DNA of 64,000 bases from Monomorium pharaonis (GCF_013373865.1 NC_050467.1:24946996-25010995); one strand, 5' to 3'; numbered from the stretch's first letter, positions 11,992 to 24,748 are shown. The notes: a model not told the origin generated them from the sequence alone. Program-made: numbers and translations.

Positions 11992-13140
11992 TTGTTCTGG
12001 TTTCACTTTGTGTAAGTAAATGTACATATGCAAAATTTATAAAGCCACTATCTCTATCCCGCCGGAGTTCTGTCATGTACCGATAACGGTAAACAATTTT
12101 AATCACCGGTCTTACGGCATGGGATTAGTCTTTAATCGCTGTCTGAGTCGAATCGAGCTGACCGTCGCCTGGTAATCGGCGATTAGTGACCGCCACAATA
12201 GATAGTTTGGCAGATGCTTTGAAATAAATGTAAAATATGTCAAATCCAGAAAAAAAAGGATATAACGAACACAGCAGAAAATTTAACGGGGCCAATTCGA
12301 CAAGCTGAAATAAATTCAGCCAAAACCGACTGGCGTGGGCGAATAAAAAAAATTGATAACCCCGTTTTTTCCTTATGCAAACAGGGACAGCAATGAAAAA
12401 TAAGCACGAAACGATATTGTATCAAAATAGTAATATACAAGATATACAAGCGAAGCGTAGTACGTTGCACTTGAAAACGTACGTTCTGCACGGTGTTGAC
12501 GGTTGATGCGCCACGACAGCTTGTCGCTCGTGTAACGGAAGAGAGTTAAATCTGTTCGGTGATTAACCCTAAATGAAATATGCGATGTCGGGGCATGTAA
12601 AGCGCGAATTTCTGATGAAGTCTTCGGAGTGCTGCTAACCAGCCAGGACACGATCCAATAGAAGTTAATTCCAGAATTCGACGTGCTGTTTAGAGCTGAC
12701 GATCAGCTAGCGACGGAGGATCACTGATGGAGCATTGAGAACCAATTTCGTACAGAGGCAAGCAAATTGCGCGTCCGATGTTACGTCCGTTATCGGCATG
12801 AGCAATTGTTGTCGACTTTCTGTGAAACATATCATAAGCCGCGATGCAACGATCGTTGCGCAGCACCGGTTTTTTAATATTGACGTTAAAAACATAATGG
12901 AAAAATACATAATGGTAAAAGATAGGTGAAATATAAGGATGTATGTAATAAAAATGACTAATTGTATTCTCTAATGTTTATGGCATATTTTTATCTTTTT
13001 TAGGATTGACTTGAGAAAAAAACAAATGTATCTCAAGTACTGTAATGTTTTATATTCATCCACAAAATTGACTATTATCCCGTTATTCGTTTGCATATTT
13101 TATCCATTACTCTTTATGGATCCTAAACAAATGAAAAAGA
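11541..13140. other. AT-rich to mixed DNA, no gene recognised
   Basis: 11541-11940 is AT-rich. 12050-12890 is balanced with short frames on both strands. 12900-13140 is AT-rich again. No repeat element or gene seen apart from the CT microsatellite listed separately. Confidence 0.5.
11958..11983 (+). repeat. (CT)n microsatellite
   Basis: About 26 bp of pure CT dinucleotides followed by an imperfect pyrimidine tail. Confidence 0.85.
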
Positions 13141-14540
13141 AGACTCGGAGAGTGTTCATTAGTTGAGGATAATTTTAAGCGCTTCATGGGGCGGGCTTTG
13201 TTCGGACTCACGAGATTTGCAATTCACTTTCACTGCTCCGATTCGTCGTTGGTGCGGATCGCTTTAATCTGCGCGCGGATCTTGGTCAATTAATGAAACC
13301 TTCGAATATCTACCCTTTCGTCCCCACGGGGATCGTTAAGAGCCCTTCCGCGGAATTCCTGGCGTTATTTTCCAGATTCAATTAATCGGGGGATCCGGCG
13401 AATTTATCGTTCCGATTGAATACAACGTGTAAAAGATACGAATAATGCCGATAAGGAAACGCCGAATGTCCATCAAGAAAAATAACGGTAGCAAAATCTT
13501 TTTAGAAGGAAGCTTGTGCTATAAAAATTGTTATTAAAATTCTTCTCTCAACTTTCTTTACAGATATTTGTTTCCCGTATAATTCCACGTTTTCTTCCCG
13601 TATAATTCAATTTTTCTCTTAACAAAACATACGAGATTCGCTCGATCCCTAAATTCACAATAAAGGTGTGTTGCAGGGTCGAGAACTAACACTATAAGAT
13701 CGCCATGTTTCTGTAGAAATTAGCTTGTACCGCTATCTTTAATTGACGAATAAATCCTTCCTGCGGGCGAGGGAGGCCCTTGGAATTCTCTGTAATCGAC
13801 GACGGTGCAATACTTTTTTCCCAGCCGTAGGATGTGACTTTCTCTTTTTTTTTTTTCCGAAGAACTCCATCACGAAGAAACCGACAAGATAAACAACAAA
13901 GGGATTAATTCAATTGCAGGCGATTCGGCACACCGCGAAGTATCCTTGACGCAAATATATCCGACACGGGGGGAGGGGGAGGAGTTTGCCTGCATCGTAT
14001 AAAAGACGGAATTTAATTATACATTCCGACGAAGAGCGCCTTTCATAATGCCCTGAGGTGAGAGTACATCCGAGCAGAAGAGATCCGATTTTTTCCCCCT
14101 ATTTTTTCGTTATATTTCCATTCAACGCGTCGCACACAAGACAGTGCGCCCCTTTCCCCGCCCTTGTTTCGCGCTCCCTTACGTCGGCGATTCCTTCGAA
14201 GGAGGTCCTACCCGTGTCCCGGAGGATTTTCATCGCAAAAAGGCGCTTTCCGTGTTCCCCTTTCCCCTATAAAGCCCGAAGTTTCCATCGCGGCGGCCTT
14301 CAGGAATCATGTCCTGAATTCGAAATACCTTCTCGCTCGGAGAATGGACTAATCGATGCGAGCTCCGGACAAATTTCGAGAGTTCACGAGAGACTAATAA
14401 TTCCTTCGTCTGCTAACAACTCGACCTGGCTCGTCGCAGACGCTGCAGCTATTTTCTCATTCGAGGATTTTATCGGCAATTTGACGGAAGACTTATTGAC
14501 AGATACGTCGAGCTTCCTGCAACGGTGAAATTATCGAATT
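13141..14540. other. CpG-rich and mixed DNA, possible weak core promoter, no gene recognised
   Basis: A TATA-like GTATAAAAG lies near 13998, downstream of a G-rich run at 13968-13983. A GTG-started frame of 156 codons (14058-14528) follows. Its last 60 residues look protein-like, but no family is recognised and the start is not ATG. No confident call. Confidence 0.35.
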
Positions 14541-16315
14541 TCGCTGCTACTTTCGCTCTCCTCATTTTGCAGTATTGAATCTTAGTCGTATATTGTTAAT
14601 CGGCGCAATTTTGTCCGCATAACGGAAGATTGAATGGTTATTAACACTGGAGAAAAAAAATATTCCGCAAATAACATAAAACATGATTTTGTGAGACCGA
14701 TCACTGCACCGCACTATATCATTGATCTTTCGATCCTTTAGTACGAGTGCAACTGGCATTTCTGGCTGGACATAATGGAAGGGTTATAACTCAAAAAGGC
14801 AGTATTTTCAGGCACAGATTTATATAAACATTTTTCATCCTACTGATAAATGAAGCTTCCGAAATTTTTGCCAGAGCTTTTAGAATAGCCCTATATTTCT
14901 ATTTATATTCATCCGTCCTAATAATTGCTGTATTTGCATACATGCAGCATATATTTTTCGCTTTGTTATAAATCAACATTTAGCTCATATACGTTTTGTC
15001 ATTTTCTATGATGTCCTGTTCATGTTTTATATGTCCAGAACATTTTTATGCCGTACATAGATCTTTTTCTCCAACAAGCTCTGTACCTAATATGAAATCA
15101 ATTCTTTCATAAAGAAAAAGTTTCGCAAGAATTTATGCGAAAACAAGTACAATATCCTTTCTTATTCGTTTCGACTACGTGACATAAAATGATCATTTCG
15201 ATTAGGCAAAACGACATAAGATATGGCGCGAGAGAGGCAGATACGAACAAAATGGCATTTGCGCGTAACAAGCATCATCTTTTATAATAATTGTCAGGCA
15301 ACACGTAGAGCCGCGCGTCTCACGTTACAACGGCGATCGTTGTCGGCTGTTCTCAACGCGTCGCATCTTTCTCGACCGGAGATTAATAGACATCCAAAAT
15401 GTGTCACCAGCAACCCGCTAGCCGAGGGAAAAATTATTCCCCTCGTGGGATTATGTCGGCGGAGGATATCTGGATGGGAGGGTGAACCATCAGAAATGAA
15501 AAAGGGCAAAAACCATCGAGGGTCGTTCGGTTCTTCTGAGGTTGCTGGTGATTTCTCAGAGATAGTCGTGCGACTCGATCAAATCAATATCCCACTCGTC
15601 ATATTTTATGATTGATATGTTTCATCATTGAACATTTTTTTGATCGCAGAACCTTGAGACCGCAGAGGGTCCCTGAATTGAGAGATATTTATTTATAAGC
15701 CATATCTTTATCTCGGATAATATATTCCACTAATTTCTTCATGAAATTATAATATTTTTGGGCAAAATGTAATTCACTTTTTATGCCTTTATATTTAATT
15801 TCTTCTTTTTTTTATATGCTAAATTTATTTAGTGAATTATTTAAAAAAAAAATACTTTTTGTTGTATAAGGAATTTTTAAACTAATTATCTGCTATTTGT
15901 TGTGCTTAGAGATTTGTTTTTGAATAATTAGATGTATACCTGTGTCTATCTCATGCACCAGGTTATTGTGACAAACTCAGAATTGGAACGACGTAATTCG
16001 GATGCAATTAAAGTTTAATTCACTTAGTAGTTGTAACTCTCTATAGTACCTTCACATTCAACAAATTAACCCCGATAGACGTCCACTTGTAGCGCGCGAA
16101 GTGAGAGTTTTACAGCGGGGCGAATGAAACACGGGATAAATGAAATCCTCGGGTTGCATACGGATGCAATAATTTCGCACGATGCACACGGTCCTGCAGA
16201 TATCCTTCCTGCTGCAATATTTAGCAGCGTGAAAACAGAGACGCAACACTCATTAATATTACATATTAAATACGGGCCAACCACAGAAGTTTAGTAATTT
16301 AAATTCTTATCTTTC
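14541..16315. other. AT-rich to mixed DNA, no gene recognised
   Basis: A 130-codon ATG frame occurs at 15223-15615 with no recognisable domain. 15620-15960 is AT-rich with long T and A runs. Everything else is stop-dense. Confidence 0.45.
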
Positions 16316-16317
16316 TT

Positions 16318-16357
16318 TATATATATATGTATACGCGCGCGCGCGTGTGTGTGTGTG
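16318..16357 (+). repeat. Compound TA / CG / TG dinucleotide microsatellite
   Basis: A (TA)n run at 16318-16333 passes into (CG)6 at 16334-16345 and then (TG)6 at 16346-16357. The whole stretch alternates purine and pyrimidine, the pattern that most readily adopts Z-DNA. Confidence 0.85.
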
Positions 16358-16652
16358 ATACATTAAAACGCAGCAGTCCGAATATATTCTCTCGCGTTTT
16401 TTCTACGTATGCGAAACTGTCGCTATACAATTCGTACAATTTGCAATTAGCTACATTTTCAAAGAACGAGGTAGAATAATAAACGATATCATAGAATAGA
16501 AAAAAAAAAAACAAAACTCAAAAAAGTAAACAACAGTATCGAAATGGAATCGTAAATATGCATATCTGTAATTTTGCACGAAATAGGAAATTAAATTCTA
16601 TAGGAAATTATTTATCAACCATCACGGGCATATTCCGGGAAAAGAGGATTTG

Positions 16653-16668
16653 AGGGATTTAAATCCCT
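16653..16668. repeat. 16-bp perfect palindrome
   Basis: AGGGATTTAAATCCCT is its own reverse complement over 16 bp with no spacer, inside AT-rich DNA. Symmetric sites of this length can bind dimeric factors, but no known factor is proposed. Confidence 0.55.
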
Positions 16669-17182
16669 AAATAGCATGATCTTTATATCGATTTACAGAG
16701 AAACTTGAAAGTTAAATTGTTTGCGGAAAAAATGTAATATAATTTTTTTATTTTATAAATTTTATTAAATGATCTTTACCCATTTTTTCTTTTTCTTTTT
16801 ATATAACTTTTAGTTTAATATCACGTTTTTAATATTTAGCAATTTCTCTTCCTCCTACAGGAAGATTTTCTATGACCTTTTCTGAAATTTTTAAAAATGT
16901 CTTAGGGAAATGGTTATGAATATTTTAAATGTAATAACAATAACATAAAAAATGCGAGGCATGTAACTATGCTAATTTTATTTTCCAATATTGCCTGTAC
17001 TCTCCGTGTATTCCATATATATCGCGTTAACGTCATCGTCGAAAATGTAACACCCACCTATGCGCGATAACAGATTACGACGCGTACTAACCGTGTGCGA
17101 CTAACCGCTAAGTTCATTGTCGGGTAATCTTTTAATAACAAATATTTGCGCGCGACGAGCTATATCGGGGTCGCATCATATT

Positions 17183-17199
17183 CGCGCGCGCGCGCGCGC
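17183..17199 (+). repeat. (CG)n tract
   Basis: 17 bp of strictly alternating C and G, a strong Z-DNA-forming sequence. Confidence 0.8.
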
Positions 17200-17453
17200 A
17201 ATCCTAGGAGAGAATGAAATGAATAATTCATCGTTTCGAAGCGTGCATGTTAAACTGGCAAAACGCGATATATATGCATCGTTTCCGTCGCACGCGCCGC
17301 GCCGCACGGCGAGAAAAAGGCGAAGATTAGAAAGAGCAGCGCGGGGCCATTTGTTTCGCGGAACGCTTGAAATTGGAGCCTCCGCTTTCAACTACCGACG
17401 GCATCTTCGTCACCTCCGTTTCTTCCTTCCTTTCACCTCGGTGTAACCGTCTG

Positions 17454-17471
17454 CAGCAGCAGCAGCAGCAG
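17454..17471 (+). repeat. (CAG)6 triplet repeat
   Basis: Six uninterrupted CAG units. The plus-strand frame would give a short poly-Gln run, which is common in insect regulatory proteins, but the surrounding frame (17367-17567) is short and otherwise unremarkable. Confidence 0.75.
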
Positions 17472-18648
17472 CGGCACCACCGGGCGTATAACCTGCTCGG
17501 GCCATCCATCAAATATAATTGTCTCGCGAATTCCTACCGCCCCGCCGGCGCCGGCGTTGCTCTCTGATGACTCTTGAGCTCCTTCGAGGCGTTTGTCTCT
17601 TAAGTAACTGTCGTCAGATTGAACAAGTGGCCGGGATACTCGAAAAGCGCAAAGCCGAAGGAACATTGGACCGCGTGACGTAAGATGTTTGCAATGCAAA
17701 TGCCCTGAGAAATGAAGGAAACACTTCGTCGCGAAGGAAATAGAGATTATTCATATAAAACGTGGAATATTTTTTTCCCCTCGGAAACGTTCGTCTCGCT
17801 TTTTCGAAAACTGTTAAGCCGTAGCTTTCAGTAATTCTTCAGTCTCGGAAGGAACTATTTTCGGACAATTCAGCAAAACCGTTTTTTGATGCGAAAAGAA
17901 ATTTAATATTTATTTAGGAATCTACGCTACGGCTCAAGACCCTTTCTGATATTTCTTAATGATGGCAATTGCGAGAGCGTAATTATCGAGAAATAACGAT
18001 TCCGAGGTAGTTGTCCACTGTCTAAGAAAAATGGTGTCGGAAACGGGAAACTTCCTTTCAGACATTTTTCCTCGAATATTATTCTCATACAACCAATGGC
18101 GAGAGGGAGCATCTATTGTTAGTACTCGCTATTAATTACCTGCTCGGTTACACGCTCGCCTTAATTAACGTTCGAGACCCGCCGGTGACGAAGCCGGGAA
18201 ATCGGAAAGCTCGAGAACGAACTCGTCAGGGCAACCTGTCGCGCACGCTGGCAACGAATTTCCGGAAAAACGTCTCGTTTGCAATTAAGTTAAAGGTCGT
18301 CGTCCTACCATACGGAGGATGCAGGGTCCATCGTTAGGAGTGTTACGACGACGTTGGGTTCCGAAGTGCTCCTCCGCGAGATCGGGCAGCAGGTAATTCT
18401 GGTGAGAGGCAGTCGATCGCCATGCGCCGGACGTACCGATTTTTTTGCTCGCAGCTCGAAGCCCCGAGGGGAACTGCGAGGGAAAATTTTCCGAAATTAG
18501 CAATTAGGAGGGGCTCGTTTGCAGTGACGTTCGTCGCACTGGCAAAAAGCGCCACTTCACCCTCGGGGCCTCGGGGCGAACGGGGGTTAACGGACTCGCC
18601 GTAACTTCTCCTCTCTCGGTCGGCTGTTACTCCCTTCCCTCTTCCCTT

Positions 18649-18670
18649 GCCGCCGCCGCCGCCGCCGCCG
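18649..18670 (+). repeat. (GCC)7 triplet repeat
   Basis: About seven GCC units inside CpG-rich DNA. The plus-strand frame gives poly-Pro and the minus-strand frame gives poly-Arg. Neither belongs to a recognised protein. Confidence 0.75.
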
Positions 18671-19052
18671 GTGGTAACGCCATATACTCGGGATTATGGT
18701 TTCTCGGGTGCCACACTCTCGGGTTTTGCGAGGCGCAAACGGAATTTCTCTCTCGAAGCGAGCGAACGGGCGAGTCATTTGCAGCGGCGCTCGTCAAGAG
18801 TTTTCGTCATCAAAAAAAGAAGCCGCCTCTCGACGCGGCCCATCGACCACGTCGGAGAGTTTCCTCCCTCGGCGGGCGGCGCTTCTTCTGCGGTACGGCA
18901 AGAACGTTTCGCTTGACACTTCGCGATTATATTAATCATTTTCTGAACGATGCACCCGTAACGTACTTAAAGGAAGCGAGGTCGAAACTCGCGTGGCGAA
19001 AAAAGGGTTTATGGATGGCTGTCAAGGGCGGAGCGGCGGTGTGTGTATTGGA

Positions 19053-19072
19053 AGAGAGAGAGAGAGAGAGAG
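19053..19072 (+). repeat. (AG)10 microsatellite
   Basis: 20 bp of pure AG dinucleotides. Confidence 0.85.
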
Positions 19073-19179
19073 TCTTAACGATTAATAAATCAACGAGTTG
19101 CGCCCGAGACATTAAATTATGCCTGAGCGCTTGCCACAACGTGGAAATCATTTTTTACTATCACTAACAAACCTCAATA

Positions 19180-19360
19180 CACAAAAAAAAAAGTAACATA
19201 TGTAATTGCGGGCTGCCAACTACATAAAATACTCAATACAATAATATTTATTGTTAATGCGAGTACAATGTTATTGTATTGCATATATTATTGTATTGAG
19301 TGTATCTGGCAGCCCGCAACTACATATCTTATTGGATATATTGCATTTTTTTTTTCAGTG
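19180..19360. mobile_element. Palindromic MITE, Tc1/mariner-like, about 181 bp
   Basis: The two halves are imperfect reverse complements. The left arm runs through TTGCGGGCTGCCA words near 19206-19218 and ACTCAATACAATAATAT near 19231-19247. The right arm carries the complements, TTATTGTATTGAGTGTATC near 19288 and TGGCAGCCCGCAACTACAT near 19307. The right terminus is a T run followed by CAGTG, so the element reads CACTGAAAAAAAAA from that side. The left terminus is CACAAAAAAAAAA, two bases short. Both ends are flanked by TA (19178-19179 and 19361-19362), the target-site duplication expected for Tc1/mariner-type transposition. There is no coding capacity, so it would need a transposase in trans. 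The loop region is short. Family name unknown. Confidence 0.7.
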
Positions 19361-19362
19361 TA

Positions 19363-22300
19363 CCAAAAGTTTCCCCGAGTTAACGCGTGCTTTCGTTTCG
19401 CGTTAAACGTTCCGCGCTTGAACGACGGTACATAACGCATGTAATACCACTTGACGTAATCGACCCTTCGTGTTTTCCGAATATCTTCGTGCATGGAAAT
19501 CACGTTGTAATCCGGTATCTATCACATCACCGTTAATTCGGCCATTTGCATATTTGCCGTATCGCATCCGATAGATAGACTGGGATAGAGTATCGTACTT
19601 TTAGATAATGCTCGACGCAAGGTACTCCATGCAATTTCCGCTCCCCCGCTTCGCGCGTTTCGCCGTTCGATGTCGAGCGCCGACATCGCATGGCTGACAA
19701 TTCGTTAATACTATGGGGATTCGCGCGCGCCACCGTGCATTCCGGGCTATAATTATCGATCAGCGTGTATCTCGATCGGCGTTTATAATCCCGGGAGTGC
19801 GCGGACGCTGCCGTGTTCCAACAATTACATGGGTTTATGTCGGAGCCGCGCGTACGACAACCGTTGAATACGACCGTAATGTCGTGGTCGCGTAATGCTT
19901 TAAATAGGCGTGTTAAGCGTGTTATCTACTACAACCCGTAGATCCGGTCGATACGTCGACGAGCGCGCTTTCATCTATTACCGGGGGGAGAGGGGGGGAG
20001 GGCACCGAAGAGTACGTCAACGGAACGAGGGAACGGAAGGGAAGAAAGAAGGGCAGGGGAGAAGCGGCGATGCAACTAACGCTCTCGGAGTCTTCCCAAC
20101 TTAAAGAAAGTTAAAGCGCCGGTCGCCCTCTCGTCATGGAAAACGCCGATATCGATTGTTTTGCTCTACTTTACGATGTCGCTGAGAGCCTTCGACGTGA
20201 CTTTAACGATGATGTGCCGCAATTTGTGCATTTGTGCAACAAACAGAACGTAAGACGCCGATTTCTTCGTTCCTTGTATTTTTCTTTCTTCTTTATTTTC
20301 TTCTTTCTATCATAACTCCTCTTCCCTCCTCTGTTCCTCTTCCGCTTTCCTTGCATTTCTTTCTTCTCGCTCTTTTTTTACTCGTTCCTAATCTCTTATT
20401 GGATCGATCGACAGTTTTGCGACGTGGCACATCCGGCGGTTGCTCGTCCGTTAGGATGGAATGGGATGAAAGTAGCGGATGCGCGCGCGAACCGGTGGAC
20501 CCCGTTACAAAACACACGGTACACACAGTAACGCAGCGAAATGCGGTCGACGGTAATTTCGCTAATTTCACGGAATTACATGAAGCGCGCGGTGCGCCGC
20601 TACCATCGTCCGCGATCGATAACGATATCGATGTCGACGGAACAATGATAGCGCTTCGCGTTTCCTCGCGCGAGTCTGTGATCGTTCTGCGAGCGGTTTC
20701 AAAACCGAAAGAGAGCTCAGCAGCGACGAGAAAAGGCTACAAAGGTCTTTTTTTTTAATGCGACGGAAAGAAGCGAACAGACGCGCGTATTATCGCGTAA
20801 ACCAAAGGGTGAAAAGGCTTTCATTGCGATGCGTGTCATCGATGAACACGTCGGGCTTTCACGCTTTGTGCTCTGCGTTCTGCGCACGTACCGCGGTACC
20901 TAGCAATGCCTGATTACAACATTGTCCTGTATAATAACGAGATGTGCGATAATGAAAAGTGAGCCGAGCGAATACGCGTTTCACATTTGTCCCGGCGCCT
21001 TATCCGTGTACATTCTATATCCGCAGCGCATCTACTGAAAACCATAAAAATTATCGAGCGAAAACAAGCAGGGCGATTTTACGCGAGCAGTAAAAATTTA
21101 GCTGTTACTTTACCAAGTCTTTACAATACAGTCATCTGTAAGAAGTTTATTAATGTTATTTTGTTTTCAAGACGATTTCTATTCTTTTTTTTTCCAAATT
21201 GCACGAGATCTGGTTAACGCAAACCTATCAGAAGGAGCAGTAAAACATCGCTTCAACAGGATCTACGTAGTATTGTAGAGCTTATTGTATTGACAATGAT
21301 ATCTCGCATTGTTGTTCTGTTCTCCGCGATAAGTAAAATATTCTTTCTCGACGCGCCTTCTGATAGATACCAAAGTGGTCCGCAAACTGTGGAGACGTGA
21401 CTCGATAAACCCAATGTGATTTTGATGCGAAAGGTTTCGGTTTATTTCCGATAGAAAAAAAAAAAATATCCTCACGCTTATCGGCTATTCCGGTTCACGT
21501 GCGCCGTCGCCGATAACGAGGAGGAACGGCATCGTTCGTAGTCGTGTCAAAGCCTGTGCCGCCGTACGACGGCGCATCGTGTCTGACACCATCGGTCCGT
21601 TACTACTTCCAGATTTCCGCCGCGTCACGAGCCGCAACTCCGGATACGCTTTCTCCTCTCCGGACGACGTTTACGATATGGAAGTTCAACTTGCAAGCTT
21701 ATCTATCCATTCTCAAATGTTTCAGAACATTTACTAACCACGACTATCTTGATTATCGATTTTTTTTTATTAAAGAAAACGCCGATTGTATACCGCACAA
21801 AAGTCCAGATAATTATTACTTATTTTAATAAATATTCGTGCGGAAGTTGATTACACTTATTTGTTTAAAAGTTATTTATCTAAAACTGTAGCTGGTTTTG
21901 GAGCCAAAATTCGGGTATTTACAACCAAAGTTTTTTTTATTAGGAGAAAAATAATAAATCTGAGAAATCTGTAATTTTTAAATTTGGCTAAACTTTTAAC
22001 ATTCTTAAAACGGGAACAAATTTTTTAAGTGTACCGCAACTTGTGTGAACTGTTTATTAGTTCCTGAATTTGTAACAGTGCGATGCACCTGCATACAAAA
22101 AGATATTTCATAATGCATAACAGAGACTCATAACACGAAATTACACAGTTAACAAGAAACTTTCCTGCAGTGTATATTAACACCAAGAATGTAAAATATT
22201 AATATTATTTATATAGGTAAAACAACAACAACACATTTCTCTAATTGCATGTATAAATCTTAGTCTACAAACATGTTATTTATAAAGTTTCTCGCGTTGT

Positions 22301-22560
22301 GTCACAATAGTTTCTAGTTTTCTGAGTGATAAAAGGCCAAATTTTCAATTCCCAATGTTCTCAAAGAAGCAATCGGACTGGTTCGCGATCAAACTTTCGG
22401 ACTTCGCTTCCGAACTCGCGGCTCGCTCGTCCGCTGAGGAGGTGCCAGGTGATAGTGATACAGAGAGGAAAACGGGCGATACAGCATTAGTTCGACTGGT
22501 CCGACTTTGGCATCAGCCATATCTCTCTTACACTTGAATGCGAGCGAATCCGTACAAATT
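19363..22560. other. Mixed DNA with CpG-rich islands, no gene recognised
   Basis: CpG-rich parts lie at 19620-20060, 20420-20720 and 21480-21700. 20270-20400 is a pyrimidine tract that opens a 174-codon frame (20234-20758) of low complexity at its start. 21830-22340 is AT-rich. No family recognised, and no repeat element resolved. Confidence 0.45.
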
Positions 22561-22589
22561 TATACGAACAGTTAGTTCCGGGGTAGTTT

Positions 22590-23180
22590 CAACGGCGCGA
22601 CCTCTTTCACCTTTTCCTCCCTGTTTCTCCCCCTCTCCTCTCTAACACTTTTCCTTTGGGTTTTCGTCATCCCCCTGTTCCCCGTTAGCCTTCCAGCTAA
22701 CTTGGCATAACTCGGCGACTTTCTATCTCGCTTCATCTCACCTCTCGTTCTCTCTTTCATACTCAACTCGCTCGATACGCGATCACATCGTGAACTGAGG
22801 AAGGTTGTGCTAGGTCGGTCGTAGGTTAAGCCCGGATAAATACACAGCCTCATAACTTCCACGAGCAGCTCTGCCACACCATGCCATGCCACTTGCGGAG
22901 CAGCCTTCCACTCTCATCCCTCGTACCTGCCCGAACCATCTTACGCTCCTGTCTCTATCCACTGCCGTCTCTTCTCGTCCTTTTGTACACGTCGCTATCC
23001 GTCTCTTTCACGCCTACGAAAACTTTGCTCCCTCCCTCCCTCTCTCCCTTCCTCCCTTTCCCGACTTTAGCACGTACGATCCTCTCTATCTTCCGGCATC
23101 GTTTACTCGAGAAGATCCTCCGGTCCGTCTTTTGCCACTATCTTCTCCTTCCCCTTGATGCTTAGCCTCTCCTTCAAGGC
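22590..23180 (+). repeat. Long pyrimidine-rich domain (C/T on plus strand)
   Basis: Nearly 600 bp with strong C+T bias on the plus strand, strongest at 22590-22680, 22720-22770 and 22900-23170. It is made of CTCC, TCTC and CCTT words, not one repeat unit. Open frames on the plus strand (22881-23165 and 22886-23158) translate to Ser/Leu/Pro-rich low complexity, and the minus frame (22572-22892) to Arg/Glu/Lys-rich. None is counted as a gene. Confidence 0.55.
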
Positions 23181-23826
23181 ACCGCCCCGGTGACTCTTCT
23201 TTGGACCGAGGCGCGTTCTTGGCACAGTCTTGGTGCCGCTCGCTCGAGCAGAAAAGTGGCGCTTGGAGCGTGCAACGTGCGCTGCAAGACAGATTAAGGA
23301 TGGTTAAAAGGTGAGAAGCTCCCGGGCAGCCATCTCCCACAGCGCTCCGTGCCTGCGCTCGTCCGTGAATTATGCAAAATTTTCTTAGGATTCCGGTGAG
23401 ATATTCTTGAAATGCCACGTTGAAAGTGCCCGCGACGGGTACGAGTCAGCAACAGTTCCTTTCGGCGTCCCCTTTGCAATCTGAAAAGCTTTGCATTTCT
23501 TTGCCGTAGAACGATTAATTTATCGACGACTTTGAATCAATAGCGACACAATTATTTCAAGAATTGCTTATACCTCTTGTATTTATATAATTACCGATCT
23601 ATCTTAGAATACATTTAGTTATTCAACTTGATCTCGAACAAATAATAACTGCAGTAACAAGCGCGCAAAACAAAATCCCGCAACGTCGAACTGCACTGGC
23701 GCGTGGGGTGCAGGAATGGGAATATTAAATTATTTAAGTTGCAGGAAATTAGATCTTAACTTCCGCTAGTCCGGAGCATTCTGAAACAACGCACCAAGCG
23801 ATCTCTTCTTCCTCTTTCGTGCACGT

Positions 23827-23844
23827 GCGCGCGCGCGCGCGCGC
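23827..23844 (+). repeat. (GC)9 tract
   Basis: 18 bp of strictly alternating G and C, the third such tract in the window, with Z-DNA potential. It follows GCACGT, so the alternating purine-pyrimidine run is slightly longer. Confidence 0.8.
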
Positions 23845-24713
23845 CCTAAATGTTTGGGTAATAGTAACGAATGCTCGCGCGGCGGTTATGAAAAATGAAA
23901 ATCCTCATTGCAGTCTTGCCGAGGTATCTCGATATGCACTTATTCGTGCAACGACCCCTCTCTTGTATGCAAAGCCGAGAGTTCCAAAAATGCAATAAAA
24001 ATTTTTCTTGTTATTCTCAGTATCATCCCCGTTCTTAATCCTATTCTTTTTAATAACGGATTCCCTGACAATTGTGAAGCCGATATTTTCTCAGAGAATT
24101 TCTACCACACATCTCGTGACATTTTATAATATCCGAAATAAAAATTATCGTTGGCGATCTAGAACATAAAGTAAAAATTCCAAAAGATAGTTTTCGATCT
24201 AAGTTAATATTGAAATAAAGTAGATTTTTTTTAAGTTGAGAAAAAGAGGAGGAGAAAGAAAGATAAGACGTGTTCTATTTGTCTTGCAAATAAAAAATAA
24301 GTGTTTCTTGCTTTTAGAATAATAATCTTTATCATCTTTATTGTTAATTTGATTACATGAATAAATTTTGTATAGTTTTTTTTTAAATATATTCTTATTT
24401 TATAGTAAGTTGAAAAAACAATTTTCAAACCAAGAATTAAAAAGGACATATATAAGCAAGATTATCATGTTTCATATATAAAAATTCAATTTTGAGTATA
24501 ATTTCTTATTTAAACAATGACTGTTAAATAGAGTATGTCACTAATGTTTGACATTAATTTTTCTGTATGTAGTATCCTCCGCTCGAGTGCTTTCGCGCAT
24601 TATCGAAATTTTCAGCCTGATATCGCAGTTAACGCGTGTCCAGGCGTCACGTTAAGCACCACTTCGCGCGCATACGTAATGCAAGTGACCAGCAGATCCT
24701 CCCTACAGCATAT

Positions 24714-24748
24714 GTATACATATATGTTAGTATGTGTGTATGTATTTA
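24714..24748 (+). repeat. Imperfect TATG/TGTATG repeat
   Basis: A degenerate run of TATGTATACATATATG and TATGTGTGTATG words, a decayed TA/TG microsatellite. It keeps short frames open on both strands. Confidence 0.5.

Larger units (their letters stand above)
16670..18920. other. AT-rich DNA passing into a CpG-rich block, no gene recognised
   Basis: 16670-17000 is AT-rich. 17100-17720 and 18120-18920 are CpG-rich, with many short frames open on both strands. GCC and CAG triplet repeats inflate several of them. No family recognised and no clear splice pair. Confidence 0.45.

Noticed and set aside
14058..14528. 156-codon frame with a protein-like C-terminal half
   Set aside because: GTG start, no family recognised, no clear acceptor before the better-looking part. 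Chance is enough at this length.
15223..15615. 130-codon ATG frame
   Set aside because: Reasonable start context, but no domain, and frames of this length are expected by chance in 64 kb.
16850..16925. Strong polypyrimidine acceptor (CTTCCTCCTACAG) near 16860
   Set aside because: All three frames downstream close soon, and no donor follows.
19933..19946. 14-base match to the 5' part of the miR-100 family (AACCCGTAGATCCG)
   Set aside because: The match stops after 14 bases, and neither flank contains a complementary arm that could form a precursor hairpin.
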